DNA from: Verrucomicrobiota bacterium
Lineage (GTDB): Bacteria; Verrucomicrobiota; Verrucomicrobiia; Limisphaerales; J093
Assembly: GCA_003695015.1 (NCBI GenBank)
Contig: RFJD01000040.1
Coordinates: 1 to 5,545, forward strand
Direction of reading: 5' to 3'
DNA: 5,545 bases
Shown one piece after another: positions 1-5,543 of the stretch. Every line of letters begins with the position of its first letter. Within the stretch, counting starts at the first letter, position 1. The notes below the pieces were generated by a model. The model made no database searches and was not told the DNA's origin. It worked only from the letters and a program-made list of their open reading frames with translations. The position numbers and the translations under genes are program-made.

Positions 1-1
1 G

Positions 2-1522
2 CCGCCGGGCGGCCCGGAGCGCTGGTCGAACATCAAGGACGGCCACGAGCTGTACTGCGCGGGCCATCTCTACGAGGCGGCGGTGGCTTGGTACGAGGCG
101 ACGGGCAAGCGGGACCTGCTGGAGGTCGCCCTCAAAAACGCCGACCTCATCTGCCGCGTGTTTGGGCCGGGCAAACGCGAGGATCCACCCGGCCACGAGG
201 AAATCGAGATCGGCTTGGTGCGGCTGTACCGGCTCACCGGCGAAGAGAAGTACCTGCGGCAGGCAAAGTTCTTCCTCGACGCCCGCGGGCGGCCGGAGGG
301 GCACCGGCTTTACGGCAAGTACGCCCAAGACCACAAGCCGGTCGTCGAGCAGGAGGAGGCGGTCGGGCATGCGGTGCGGGCGGCGTACCTGTACACCGGG
401 ATGGCGGACGTGGCGGCGTTGACCGGGGACACGGCGTACGTGCGGGCGATTCGGCGGATCTGGGAGGACGTCGTCAGCCGCAAGCTGTACGTCACCGGAG
501 GCATCGGGGCGGCCGGGCACATCGAGGGCTTTGGCGCGGAGTATTTCCTGCCCAACCGGACCGCCTATTGCGAAACCTGCGCCTCGGTGGCCAATGCCAT
601 GTGGAACCACCGGATGTTCCTTTGGACCGGGGATGCCCGCTACATGGACGTGGTCGAGCGCGTCGTTTACAACGCGTTTCTCTCGGGCATCTCGATGCAA
701 GGGGACCGGTTCTTCTATCCCAACCGCTTGGAAACCGGGAAGGGCGAACGCCGCCAGCCGTGGTTCAGTTGCGCCTGTTGCCCGGCCAACATCGTGCGGT
801 TCGTCCCCTCCATTCCCGGCTATGCCTGGGCCCACACCGACCGGGATGTGTGGGTAAATCTCTACATGGCGGGCGAAGCCCGGTTGAAGGTCGGCGCCGT
901 GCCGGTGCGGTTCGTTGAACGAACCCGCTATCCGTGGGAGGGCCGGGTGACGATCGAAGTGCGGCCCGACCGTCCGGCGCGATTCGGTTTGCGGCTGCGT
1001 CTGCCGGGGTGGGCGCGAAACGAGCCGGTGCCGAGCCGCCTGTACCGGTTCGTCCGGCAAATCGATTGGACGCCTCGACTGCGGCTCAACGGCCGCAGCG
1101 TCCCGGCCGAACTGGTGGACGGTTACCTGCGGCTCGAACGGACCTGGCAGGCGGGTGACGTCGTCGAGCTGGACCTGCCAATGCCGCCGCGCCGCGTCGT
1201 GGCGGACGAACGGGTCGAGGCGGACCGGGGCCGGGTGGCCTTGCAGCGCGGCCCGTTGGTCTTCTCTCTCGAGGCGGTGGACCAACCCGGCGGACACGTG
1301 TTGGATGTGGCCATCCCGGATGAGGCGCCGTTGTGGACCTCCTTCCGCCCGGACCTCCTCGGCGGTGTGCAGGTCATCACCGGTGAAGGACGTTTGGTGG
1401 GTGCCGGCTCCGAAGGGACCGCCAAGACGGACGCAGGCCAGCCGTTCACCGGGATTCCCTACTACGCGTGGGCCCATCGCGAGCCCTGTGCGATGACTGT
1501 GTGGCCGCTCCGGGCGCCTTGA
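2..1522 (+). CDS. GH127 family glycoside hydrolase (beta-L-arabinofuranosidase-like), 5' truncated by window edge
   Basis: The reading frame is already open at base 2 (first residues PPGGPERWSNIK) and ends at TGA 1520-1522, giving about 507 visible residues. GH127 enzymes are usually about 620-680 residues, so roughly the first 120-170 residues lie upstream; the GTG at 83 is internal. The upstream part HELYCAGHLYEAAVAWYEA and the C-terminal IPYYAWAHR are typical of the family. The active-site set known from Bifidobacterium HypBA1 is complete: Glu (codon 524-526, in HIEGFG), the Zn ligands Glu and Cys of YCETCAS (572-574 and 578-580), and the adjacent Cys-Cys of CACCPAN (776-781). In that family the first Cys is the nucleophile in a retaining reaction that releases terminal L-arabinofuranose. 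Some GH127 and related GH146 members act on other linkages or unusual sugars, so the substrate is not fixed. The signal peptide cannot be judged. The gene lies upstream of two co-directional sulfatases. Confidence 0.93.
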   Translation, partial: PPGGPERWSNIKDGHELYCAGHLYEAAVAWYEATGKRDLLEVALKNADLICRVFGPGKREDPPGHEEIEIGLVRLYRLTGEEKYLRQAKFFLDARGRPEGHRLYGKYAQDHKPVVEQEEAVGHAVRAAYLYTGMADVAALTGDTAYVRAIRRIWEDVVSRKLYVTGGIGAAGHIEGFGAEYFLPNRTAYCETCASVANAMWNHRMFLWTGDARYMDVVERVVYNAFLSGISMQGDRFFYPNRLETGKGERRQPWFSCACCPANIVRFVPSIPGYAWAHTDRDVWVNLYMAGEARLKVGAVPVRFVERTRYPWEGRVTIEVRPDRPARFGLRLRLPGWARNEPVPSRLYRFVRQIDWTPRLRLNGRSVPAELVDGYLRLERTWQAGDVVELDLPMPPRRVVADERVEADRGRVALQRGPLVFSLEAVDQPGGHVLDVAIPDEAPLWTSFRPDLLGGVQVITGEGRLVGAGSEGTAKTDAGQPFTGIPYYAWAHREPCAMTVWPLRAP

Positions 1523-1569
1523 AGCACGCGAACATGAGCTGGCCGGCCTTCCGGATCGGAGGGTCGCGG

Positions 1570-1592
1570 ACCGGCCCGGCTTTCGGGTCGGT
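1570..1592 (+). other. GC-rich intergenic hairpin between the GH127 gene and the first sulfatase gene
   Basis: ACCGGCCCG (1570-1578) pairs with CGGGTCGGT (1584-1592) over nine base pairs, one of them G-U, around the loop GCTTT. It lies about 48 bases after the GH127 stop and 46 bases before the sulfatase start. No run of T follows (the next bases are GCGCTCCGGG), so it is not a standard intrinsic terminator. It could be an mRNA-stabilising or processing structure between operon genes, or a partial attenuator. The structure is seen directly; the role is inferred. Confidence 0.45.
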
Positions 1593-1627
1593 GCGCTCCG
1601 GGCTTGGTCGAAACTCCGGTTCATGGT

Positions 1628-1632
1628 AGAGG
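1628..1632 (+). promoter_or_regulatory. Ribosome binding site for the first sulfatase
   Basis: AGAGG is followed by six bases and then ATG at 1639. This is good Shine-Dalgarno placement and fixes the start, which also places a signal peptide directly at the N-terminus. Confidence 0.6.
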
Positions 1633-1638
1633 CAGGCC

Positions 1639-3159
1639 ATGCGTACCAAGTGGATCCCTGCATGGGCCGGCGGGCTCGCCTTGGCTTGGCTGTTGGCTTG
1701 GTCCGGTTCCGAAGCCGCGGCGGCGTCCGGGCGCCCGCCCAACGTGATCTTCATCCTCGCCGACGATCTCGGTTACGGCGAACTGGGCTGTTACGGGCAA
1801 AAGCGGATTCGCACCCCGAACATCGACCGGTTGGCGCGGGAGGGCGTGCGGTTGACGCGGCATTACGCCGGCAACGCGGTTTGCGCGCCTTCGCGCTGTG
1901 TGTTGATGACCGGGCTGCATCCGGGACATGCCTGGATCCGGGACAACGCCGAGGTCCAGCCCGAAGGCCAGAAACCGCTGCCGGCCGATGCCGTCACCAT
2001 GGGACGCCTCTTCCAGCGGCTGGGGTACGCGACGGCGGCGATGGGGAAGTGGGGGTTGGGCCCGCCCGGATCGAGCGGCGATCCGCTTCGGCAGGGCTTC
2101 GATCACTTCTTCGGCTACAACTGCCAGCGGCACGCGCACAATTACTATCCCACCTACCTCTGGGAGGACGACCACCGCATCGCCTTGGACAATCCGCCTT
2201 TCTCCGCGCACCAGAAGCTGCCCGAGGACGCCGACCCGAACGACCCCGCCAGCTACCGCCGCTATCAGGGCAAGGACTATGCGCCGGATCGGATCAACGC
2301 CGCCGCCCGGGCGTTCGTTCGGGCCAACCGCGACCGGCCGTTCTTCCTCTACCTGCCCACGACCGTTCCCCATCTGGCGCTTCAAGTGCCGGATGATTCC
2401 CTCCGCGAATACCTCGGTCTCTGGCCGGACCCGCCTTATCCCGGCGGACACGGTTACCTGCCGCACCACGCCCCGCGAGCCGCCTACGCCGCCATGGTGA
2501 CCCGGATGGACCGCGAAGTCGGGCGGCTGGTCGAACTGATCCGGGAACTGGGCCTCGAGGAGCAGACCCTTTTCGTTTTCACCTCGGACAACGGCCCCAC
2601 CTACGACCGGTTGGGCGGCTCGGACTCGGAGTTCTTCGAATCGGCCGCCGGCATGCGCGGTCTGAAGGGCTCGTTGTACGAGGGCGGCATCCGCGTCCCG
2701 GCCATCGTCCGGTGGAAAGGCCACTTGCCGGAGGGGGTCGTGCTGGACCGCGTGACCGGCTTCGAGGATTGGATGCCCACCCTGCTGGAGCTGGCGGGGC
2801 ATCCGGAGGTCACCCCGGCCGGCATCGACGGCATCAGCTTCGCGGCCTCGTTGCGCGGCGAATCCCAACCGCCGCGGCCGTTCCTCTACCGCGAATTCGC
2901 GGGTTACGGCGGTCAACAGGCGCTGTGGCAATGGCCGTGGAAGGCAATCCGCCAAAACCTGCGCCGCAAGGGCCCGGCGGCCGGCGCCAACAGCCCCATC
3001 GAGCTTTACCACTTGGAGAACGATCCGGCCGAGGCGCACGACCTGGCCGGCGAACACCCGGAACGCGTCCGGGCGATGGCCGCCTTGATGCGCCGGGAAC
3101 ACACGCCTTCGAAGGAGTTTCCCATTCCCGCCTTGGACAGCCCGGCCGGGGCCCCTTGA
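1639..3159 (+). CDS. Secreted type I (formylglycine-dependent) sulfatase, arylsulfatase-like
   Basis: This 506-residue protein opens with a Sec-type signal peptide: basic MRTKW, a hydrophobic stretch at about 6-22, then an Ala-rich region with likely cleavage near residues 28-30. There is no lipobox Cys. The alkaline-phosphatase-fold sulfatase domain begins at NVIFILADDLGYGE, with metal-binding Asp42 and Asp43. The sulfatase signature CAPSR places the residue to be matured to formylglycine at Cys82 (codon 1882-1884), with Arg86. Further active-site elements are GKWGLG (Lys137), TVPH (His245), TSDNGP (Asp317, Asn318) and GLKGSLYEGGIRVP (Lys343). A C-terminal subdomain ends with the common ELYHLENDPAEAHDLA motif. 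The enzyme should hydrolyse sulfate esters outside the cytoplasm after maturation by an FGE or anSME encoded elsewhere. The usual GKWHLG His is Gly here, which may mark a subfamily. Substrate unknown; probably co-transcribed with the next sulfatase gene. Confidence 0.95.
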   Translation: MRTKWIPAWAGGLALAWLLAWSGSEAAAASGRPPNVIFILADDLGYGELGCYGQKRIRTPNIDRLAREGVRLTRHYAGNAVCAPSRCVLMTGLHPGHAWIRDNAEVQPEGQKPLPADAVTMGRLFQRLGYATAAMGKWGLGPPGSSGDPLRQGFDHFFGYNCQRHAHNYYPTYLWEDDHRIALDNPPFSAHQKLPEDADPNDPASYRRYQGKDYAPDRINAAARAFVRANRDRPFFLYLPTTVPHLALQVPDDSLREYLGLWPDPPYPGGHGYLPHHAPRAAYAAMVTRMDREVGRLVELIRELGLEEQTLFVFTSDNGPTYDRLGGSDSEFFESAAGMRGLKGSLYEGGIRVPAIVRWKGHLPEGVVLDRVTGFEDWMPTLLELAGHPEVTPAGIDGISFAASLRGESQPPRPFLYREFAGYGGQQALWQWPWKAIRQNLRRKGPAAGANSPIELYHLENDPAEAHDLAGEHPERVRAMAALMRREHTPSKEFPIPALDSPAGAP

Positions 3160-3171
3160 ACCGGCGGGGCC
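3150..3171 (+). other. Short hairpin spanning the stop codon of the first sulfatase gene
   Basis: GGCCCC (3150-3155) can pair with GGGGCC (3166-3171) around a 10-base loop that contains the TGA stop (3157-3159). There is no T-tract and the next gene starts 22 bases later, so termination is unlikely. It might modulate translational coupling or protect the transcript, but in DNA this GC-rich a 6-bp stem can arise by chance. Confidence 0.25.
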
Positions 3172-3179
3172 ATCTGAAC

Positions 3180-3184
3180 GGAGA
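3180..3184 (+). promoter_or_regulatory. Ribosome binding site for the second sulfatase
   Basis: GGAGA lies nine bases before ATG 3194 inside the 34-base gap between the two sulfatase genes. It supports the chosen start, and the lack of room for a separate promoter favours co-transcription. Confidence 0.6.
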
Positions 3185-3193
3185 GCACGTGAC

Positions 3194-4603
3194 ATGAAAA
3201 AACGGATGTCGATGAACTGGGTGGCGCTGGCGGGCCTGCTGGCTGCGGGCGCGTTGTCGGGACGTGGGACCGCGGGCGAAACACCCGCCCCACCGGTTCC
3301 GCCGAACATCGTGTTGATCTTCTTGGACGATTCGGGCTGGGCGGACTTCGCCCCCTTCGGCAACCCGCCTTATCCGACGCCGAACGTCCAGCGTCTGGCG
3401 GCAGAAGGGTGCCGGTTCGACCAGTTCTACGTCCCGCAGGCGGTCTGCTCGGCTTCGCGGGCGGCGTTGTTGACCGGTTGTTTTCCGGGGCGGACGCGGG
3501 TGTTCGGAGCGCACGCACCCCGCGCGCGGGGATTGGATCCGAAATTCGCCACGCTCGCCGAGGTGTTGAAAAAGCGCGGCTACGCCACGGCCATTTTCGG
3601 CAAATGGCATCTGGGCGATCAGCCCGACACCCGGCCGTGGATGCGTGGCTTCGACGAATCCTGCGGGTTGCTCTACTCGAACGACATGTGGGAATACCAC
3701 CCGGAGAACCCGAAGTTCTGGGGGAAGTATCCGCTTCAGTTCTGGGAAAACGGCCGGGTGAGCATCGAGCGCGTCACGCCGGAGCATCAAAAACACCTCA
3801 CCCAGTGGTACACCGAGCATGCGGTCGATTTCATCCGACGCCATCGCGACCAGCCCTTCTTCCTTTATGTGCCCCACTCGATGCCCCATGTGCCGATCTT
3901 TTGCAGCGACCGGTTCGCGGGGCGCTCCGGGGCCGGGTTGTACGGGGATGTGATCATGGAGCTGGACTGGTCGGTGGGGCGGATCGAAGGTGCCTTGCGG
4001 GAGGCCGGCCTCGAGGAACGGACCCTGGTGATCCTGACCTCCGACAACGGCCCGTGGATTGTCTATGGCAACCACGCCGGCCGCACGCCCTTCCGCGAGG
4101 CCAAGGGGACCAGCTTCGACGGCGGGGTGCGCAGCGCCCTGATCATGAAATGGCCCGGCCACATCCCGGCCGGGCGGCGCTCGTCCCGGGCGTTTTGCTC
4201 CGTCGATCTGGCGCCGACCATCATCCGGTTGACCGGGGCCGAGCCGCCCGCCAACCCGCTCGACGGCCGCGACGTTTGGGACTGGATTCTCGAACGTCCG
4301 GGTGCTCAAAACCCACACGAGTACTATCCGTTCACCACCGGCAGCAGGTTCGAGGCGGTGATCAGCGGCGACGGGCGCTGGAAGCTCCACCTGCCGCACC
4401 CGTACCGCACGCTCGAAGAAGCCGGCAGGGACGGCAAACCGGGCAAGTACCGGCAGGCGCGGATCGATTGGGCCTTGTTCGACATGCAAAACGACCCCTT
4501 CGAGACGCGCAACGTCATCGCCGAACACCCCGAGGTGGCGGCCCGGTTGAAGAGCCTGGCCGGGGCGCATCGGGCGCGGTTCTTCCCCAAGCAGAAACCT
4601 TAG
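3194..4603 (+). CDS. Secreted type I (formylglycine-dependent) sulfatase, arylsulfatase A-like
   Basis: This 469-residue protein has a Sec signal peptide: MKKR, a hydrophobic segment at about 8-22, and likely cleavage near residues 22-28. It carries a complete class S1 sulfatase active site: NIVLIFLDDSGW (Asp45, Asp46), the signature CSASR with the formylglycine precursor at Cys85 (codon 3446-3448) and Arg89, GKWHLG (Lys137, His139), MPHVP (His232), TSDNGP (Asp284, Asn285) and AKGTSFDGGVR (Lys304). Ala replaces Pro in CxPSR; both forms occur in S1 sulfatases. The C-terminal DMQNDPFETRNV segment is typical of arylsulfatase A-like members. It differs clearly from the upstream sulfatase in signature, in GKWHLG against GKWGLG, and in the mid-region, so this is not a recent duplication and the two probably attack different sulfate positions or sugars. 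Export and sulfate-ester hydrolysis are family knowledge; the substrate cannot be read from sequence. Confidence 0.95.
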   Translation: MKKRMSMNWVALAGLLAAGALSGRGTAGETPAPPVPPNIVLIFLDDSGWADFAPFGNPPYPTPNVQRLAAEGCRFDQFYVPQAVCSASRAALLTGCFPGRTRVFGAHAPRARGLDPKFATLAEVLKKRGYATAIFGKWHLGDQPDTRPWMRGFDESCGLLYSNDMWEYHPENPKFWGKYPLQFWENGRVSIERVTPEHQKHLTQWYTEHAVDFIRRHRDQPFFLYVPHSMPHVPIFCSDRFAGRSGAGLYGDVIMELDWSVGRIEGALREAGLEERTLVILTSDNGPWIVYGNHAGRTPFREAKGTSFDGGVRSALIMKWPGHIPAGRRSSRAFCSVDLAPTIIRLTGAEPPANPLDGRDVWDWILERPGAQNPHEYYPFTTGSRFEAVISGDGRWKLHLPHPYRTLEEAGRDGKPGKYRQARIDWALFDMQNDPFETRNVIAEHPEVAARLKSLAGAHRARFFPKQKP

Positions 4604-4630
4604 ACCGGCGGGGCACGGCGCCCCACGGGT
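4604..4630 (+). terminator. Possible weak transcription terminator or 3'-end hairpin after the second sulfatase gene
   Basis: Immediately after the TAG, GGGGC (4610-4614) pairs with GCCCC (4620-4624) around ACGGC. An outer ACC/GGT pairing (4604-4606 with 4628-4630) can extend the stem across an internal loop. No T-run follows, so an intrinsic terminator is only tentative. It may instead be an mRNA 3'-end structure at the end of the operon. Confidence 0.3.
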
Positions 4631-4631
4631 T

Positions 4632-4727
4632 GCGTCCCGCATCGGTCGGCAGGTGCAGATGGAGCACCCGCCCTGCGCCGAACTCGTCCAACACGGCCTG
4701 CGGCTCGGCCCCGGCACCAACTCGCAC
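4632..4727 (-). pseudogene. Fragment resembling the C-terminal part of an IS1634-like (IS4 superfamily) transposase
   Basis: Read on the minus strand from 4727 to 4632, the frame encodes VRVGAGAEPQAVLDEF, then GAGRVLHLHLPTDAGR. This resembles a segment I recall from near the C-terminus of IS1634-like transposases, roughly AVLEKFA, a short variable stretch, then HFPTTDGR, with the same spacing between the AVL block and the PT..GR block. The resemblance stops after DAGR (4632): the expected RYTQP-type continuation is absent, and the frame simply runs on antisense into the sulfatase gene. On the N-terminal side the frame stays open to about 4880 but shows no likeness to the transposase. Only about 30 residues are recognisable, so this is a relic at best. 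The same-strand N-terminal-like fragment at 5421-5543 supports the reading. The identification is from memory of the family, without a database search. Confidence 0.38.
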
Positions 4728-4786
4728 CCAACCACGACGAGGAAAACCAGCGGGCGGGAAAACACGAAAACCCGAAGCATCCCTAC

Positions 4787-4815
4787 TTGACTTTCGGGGC
4801 CACATGCGGTTCAAT
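4787..4815 (+). promoter_or_regulatory. Candidate sigma-70-type promoter for the small membrane protein gene
   Basis: TTGACT (4787-4792) matches the -35 consensus at five of six positions. TTCAAT (4810-4815), 17 bases downstream, matches the -10 consensus at four of six. Transcription would begin about 50 bases before the ATG at 4875. The -10 lies in the loop of the ATGCGG/CCGCAT inverted repeat (4804-4823). The match is by eye, and promoter preferences of this organism are unknown. Confidence 0.3.
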
Positions 4816-4823
4816 CCCCGCAT
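4804..4823. repeat. Inverted repeat ATGCGG-N8-CCGCAT upstream of the membrane protein gene
   Basis: The arms ATGCGG (4804-4809) and CCGCAT (4818-4823) are perfect complements around TTCAATCC. The repeat overlaps the candidate -10 element, so it could be an operator or a 5'-UTR hairpin. It also resembles a tRNA T-arm superficially, but no tRNA can be built around it. Confidence 0.3.
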
Positions 4824-4860
4824 AATCAACGCCGAATTCACTACCTGTTCCACAGCGATA

Positions 4861-4866
4861 GGGAGG
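4861..4866 (+). promoter_or_regulatory. Ribosome binding site for the small membrane protein
   Basis: GGGAGG sits eight bases before ATG 4875. It is the strongest Shine-Dalgarno match in the window and supports this short frame as a real gene. Confidence 0.65.
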
Positions 4867-4874
4867 CCGGAACG

Positions 4875-5204
4875 ATGCATCCAGGAATGATCAGCGGGAT
4901 CGCCGGAGGGTTCATCGGGGTGGCCGGCGGGTTGATAGGTACCTATTTCAGCATCAAGAACACCAACGGGCCGCGGGAACGTGCGTTCGTGGTCCGGTCA
5001 GCAACCGTGTGCTGGGTTGCCGTTCTTGTCTTCCTTGGCTTGCTTTTCGCCTTGCCCCACCCGTATCGGTGGTTCTTGTGGGTTCCGTATGCCATTCTTC
5101 TTGCTTTCGGAATTGTCACGGTGAATCGCACCCAACGACGAATCAGAGAAGAGGAATCGCGGAACCAAACCATGCAGCCGGACGCCGATACCTCGCGCCG
5201 CTGA
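4875..5204 (+). CDS. Conserved-looking small membrane protein of unknown function
   Basis: This 109-residue protein has three predicted membrane segments: a glycine-zipper-like first helix (about 5-25, GGFIGVAGGLIGTYF), a second at about 42-60 and a third at about 65-83. A polar loop SIKNTNGPRERAF (about 26-38) joins the first two, and a charged Arg/Glu-rich tail follows (NRTQRRIREEES, then to 109). I associate this architecture and the IKNTNGPRERAF loop with small uncharacterised proteins of Planctomycetota and Verrucomicrobiota, from memory only. No catalytic motif is visible and no function should be assigned. The start is fixed by GGGAGG at 4861-4866. It has its own candidate promoter and lies 271 bases past the sulfatase stop. 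Its base composition (about 52-60% G+C in three counted lines) and frequent CTT, TTC and GTT codons differ from the sulfatase genes, which suggests a different history. Its stop overlaps the next ATG (TGATG). Confidence 0.8.
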   Translation: MHPGMISGIAGGFIGVAGGLIGTYFSIKNTNGPRERAFVVRSATVCWVAVLVFLGLLFALPHPYRWFLWVPYAILLAFGIVTVNRTQRRIREEESRNQTMQPDADTSRR

Positions 5205-5335
5205 TGGCCCCGTGACGCAAAGGTGGAGGTAACGGCGGTGGGAAGGTGGTCCCGGGGGCAGTCGGACTGCTCTGTGGCTTTCCGGTCGGCAGGCTGGTCG
5301 GTAGCTTGTTGTTCTTTGTGCTCACCGATCAGTAG
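5204..5335 (+). pseudogene. Putative hydrophobic micro-ORF coupled by TGATG, interrupted by an in-frame TGA at codon 4
   Basis: The ATG at 5204 overlaps the stop of the membrane protein gene. The frame reads M-A-P, then TGA (5213-5215), then RKGGGNGGGK and a hydrophobic stretch (VVPGAVGLLCGFPVGRLVG, SLLFFVLTDQ) to TAG at 5333-5335. Ignoring the TGA it would be a 43-residue peptide with a Gly/Lys-rich start and one membrane helix. Possible explanations are a pseudogene by a point change (CGA to TGA), re-initiation at GTG 5246 giving 29 residues, stop readthrough, or chance. The GTG lacks a well-spaced ribosome binding site. Evidence for a real gene is limited to the overlap architecture and the membrane-helix composition. 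Confidence 0.3.
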
Positions 5336-5420
5336 CGAATCAACTGGTTCCACCGTCATAATGGCCTGTGGTGGATTGGCCCGCCCTTTCTTGTTCTTGG
5401 GCCGGGGCTCGGCGGCGGAA
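5336..5420. other. Non-coding junction between the micro-ORF and the transposase fragment
   Basis: No convincing gene or RNA was found here. The minus-strand frame that continues the transposase fragment loses all family resemblance near 5421 and stops at 5340-5342. A minus-strand ATG-started frame from 5359 runs antisense through the membrane gene and has a low-complexity polar composition. This stretch probably contains the breakpoint of the decayed element. Confidence 0.3.
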
Positions 5421-5543
5421 CAGCCGGTGGGTGACGAAGATTTGCAGGACCGGGGCCCAACGGACGCCCTTCCGGCCGGGCGGCAATCGCTTGGCGCGGA
5501 AGCGGTCCAGGCCCAATGGGTGGCAGAGTTCGGTGGCCGGCCA
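5421..5543 (-). pseudogene. N-terminal fragment of an IS1634-like (IS4 superfamily) transposase, running off the right edge
   Basis: The minus-strand frame from 5543 downward is open to a TGA at 5340-5342 (67 codons) and has no start in the window. Its first about 41 residues include LGLDRFRAKRLPPGRKG, then VRWAPVLQIFVTHRL. This matches my recollection of the N-terminal region of IS1634-like transposases (LGLD.FW..RLPPSRKGTRW, then VL..LV.YRL). After THRL (about 5421) the expected PGSEWRLHR-type continuation is missing; an unrelated arginine-rich stretch leads to the stop, so the gene is broken here. The catalytic DDE region is absent from the window. The transposase start and one IS end should lie right of 5545. 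The call rests on recalled motifs, without alignment. Confidence 0.55.

Noticed and set aside
83..88. GTG at 83 and ATG-like starts near 88 as the beginning of the first gene
   Set aside because: The GH127-type residues continue in frame without a stop back to base 2 (RWSNIKDGHELYCAGH), so the gene is truncated by the window edge. The frame beginning at 88 is a shifted shadow.
1621..3363. A 580-codon open frame on the minus strand opposite the first sulfatase gene
   Set aside because: It is antisense to a gene with a full sulfatase active site and signal peptide. The translation is Arg/Gly/Pro/Ala-rich without recognisable domains, as expected from GC-biased third positions that suppress stops on the other strand.
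2834..4780. A 648-codon open frame on the minus strand opposite the second sulfatase gene
   Set aside because: Same GC-driven antisense artefact; it covers parts of both sulfatase genes and shows no family motifs.
4804..4823. GCGGTTCAATCCCCGC as a tRNA T-arm or tRNA-derived attachment site
   Set aside because: The stem register is off by one (eight-base loop), and no acceptor stem, anticodon arm, D-arm or CCA end can be placed around it.
3409..4890. A 493-codon plus-strand frame overlapping the second sulfatase gene and the membrane gene start
   Set aside because: It is a shifted frame inside a well-supported sulfatase gene, with Arg/Gly/Pro-rich low-complexity composition and no ribosome binding site of note.
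4943..5359. A 138-residue minus-strand frame opposite the small membrane protein
   Set aside because: The plus-strand gene has a strong ribosome binding site and clear membrane segments. The antisense translation is polar, featureless and has no good initiation signal.
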